Source: an uncultured Clostridia bacterium (GTDB taxonomy: Bacteria; Bacillota; Clostridia; Christensenellales; Aristaeellaceae). From it: 5,353 nt of DNA. The notes under the pieces were generated by a model that searched no databases, had not been told where the DNA came from, and saw only the letters and a list, made by a program, of their open reading frames with translations. The number at the start of each line of letters is the position of its first letter. Position 1 is the stretch's first letter. The stretch covers positions 1-5,353 of the forward strand of contig CAMMGP010000100.1 of assembly GCA_946496415.1 (NCBI GenBank), in the 5' to 3' direction. Positions 5,087-5,353 of this stretch are shown here, piece after piece. A program made the translations under genes and the position numbers.

Positions 5087-5114
5087 CTTGCCGCGCGACT
5101 TTCTGCGCGGCAAG
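5087..5114 (-). promoter_or_regulatory. Inverted repeat in the leader of the DprA-like gene
   Basis: On the minus strand CTTGCCGCGC (5114-5105) and GCGCGGCAAG (5096-5087) form a perfect 10-base-pair inverted repeat with an 8-base loop. It begins at about the predicted +1 and its 3' arm runs into the AAGGGGG ribosome binding site, tying up AAG and the first G. It could limit translation, stabilise the 5' end, or be a protein-binding site. No T-run follows, so it is not a terminator for the upstream sigK-like gene. Confidence 0.6.
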
Positions 5115-5117
5115 TCC

Positions 5118-5146
5118 ATTATAACACAGCGAGGGCGGCGCTTCAA
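5118..5146 (-). promoter_or_regulatory. Promoter of the DprA-like gene
   Basis: On the minus strand: TTGAAG (5146-5141), a 17-base spacer and an extended -10 TGTTATAAT (5126-5118) with a perfect TATAAT. This is a strong sigma-A-type promoter with start near 5111. The -35 hexamer covers the stop codon of the sigK-like gene (5145-5143), so the vegetative promoter is partly built from the end of the sporulation gene. Confidence 0.75.
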
Positions 5147-5353
5147 CCGCCCAGCGCCCCGCGAAGCTTCTCCAGCGCCTTTTTTTCGATGCGGGATACG
5201 TAGGAACGCGAGATGCCCAGCGCTTTGGCGACCTCGTGCTGCGCGCGGGGCGCGCCGTCGAGCAGGCCGTAGCGCATTTGAAGGACGCGCCGCTCCCGGT
5301 CGTCGAGCAGTTCCGTTTGCAGCAGGCGCAGAGCGCGGGTGGATTCGATGGCG
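5143..5353 (-). CDS. sigK: Sporulation sigma factor, SigK-like, C-terminal fragment (region 4)
   Basis: The last 69 residues of a sigma-70-family factor, read from the right edge to the TGA at 5145-5143. Region 4 is complete: LLDDRERRVLQMRYGLLDG (15-33) is the standard helix before the DNA-binding part, and EVAKALGISRSYVSRIEKKA (40-59) is the helix-turn-helix that reads the -35 element. The SRSYVSRIEKKAL wording is typical of SigK, the late mother-cell factor; SigE usually has SQSYISRLEK. The tail after the helix-turn-helix is short (EKLRGALGG). SigK turns on late mother-cell genes for spore coat and cortex maturation. The N-terminal part, any pro-sequence and any skin-type insertion lie outside the window. 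Confidence is high for a sigma region 4 and moderate for SigK over SigE or another paralogue. Confidence 0.85.
   Translation of the reverse strand, partial: AIESTRALRLLQTELLDDRERRVLQMRYGLLDGAPRAQHEVAKALGISRSYVSRIEKKALEKLRGALGG

Noticed and set aside
5087..5114. Terminator of the sigK-like gene
   Set aside because: The inverted repeat is followed by GGGGTTCTCC rather than a T-run, so it does not look like an intrinsic terminator.
4111..5124. 337-codon plus-strand open frame opposite the DprA-like gene
   Set aside because: It is antisense to a protein with clear family motifs. Long antisense frames are expected in GC-rich genes; its translation is Ala/Gly/His/Arg-rich without a recognisable domain, and no ribosome binding site is seen.

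Overview
The window is GC-rich with compact intergenic gaps, canonical AGGAGG-type ribosome binding sites and sigma-A-like promoters. It ends in the C-terminal part of a sporulation sigma factor that resembles SigK. Together this points to a high-GC, spore-forming member of the Clostridia or a related Firmicutes lineage; the sequence does not allow a species call.

Left part (1-1859): the first 14 codons of a minus-strand gene, probably a small ACT-domain protein of the PheB/UPF0735 type, diverge from a plus-strand pair. The pair is an LCP (LytR-CpsA-Psr) cell-wall glycopolymer transferase followed 9 bases later by a CatA-like O-acetyltransferase. Separate extended -10 promoters serve the two directions. 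The pair ends at a hairpin shared with the convergent minus-strand gene.

Middle part (1868-3596): a minus-strand NAD(P)-dependent dehydrogenase of the 3-hydroxyisobutyrate / tartronate-semialdehyde family. It diverges, across an AT-rich promoter island, from a plus-strand multi-pass membrane protein of the 'putative ABC transporter type IV' (CmpB, PF06541) family.

Region 3597-4119 has no credible protein gene but is not empty. It holds a strong promoter (TTGACA, 18 bases, extended -10), a perfect 16-base palindrome at the expected transcription start, about 200 bases of strongly foldable sequence, and a hairpin followed by T5. The simplest reading is an independent, regulated, structured small RNA of about 228 nt. 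It matches no RNA family I could recognise and is the most interesting item here. A second, orphan hairpin follows, then the terminator of the next minus-strand gene.

Right part (4120-5353): a minus-strand DprA/Smf-like protein keeps the family scaffold but has lost its signature motifs, and it ends in a probable beta-sliding-clamp binding peptide (QLNLF). It has its own promoter, whose -35 element lies on the stop codon of the upstream sigK-like gene, and an inverted repeat just before its ribosome binding site.
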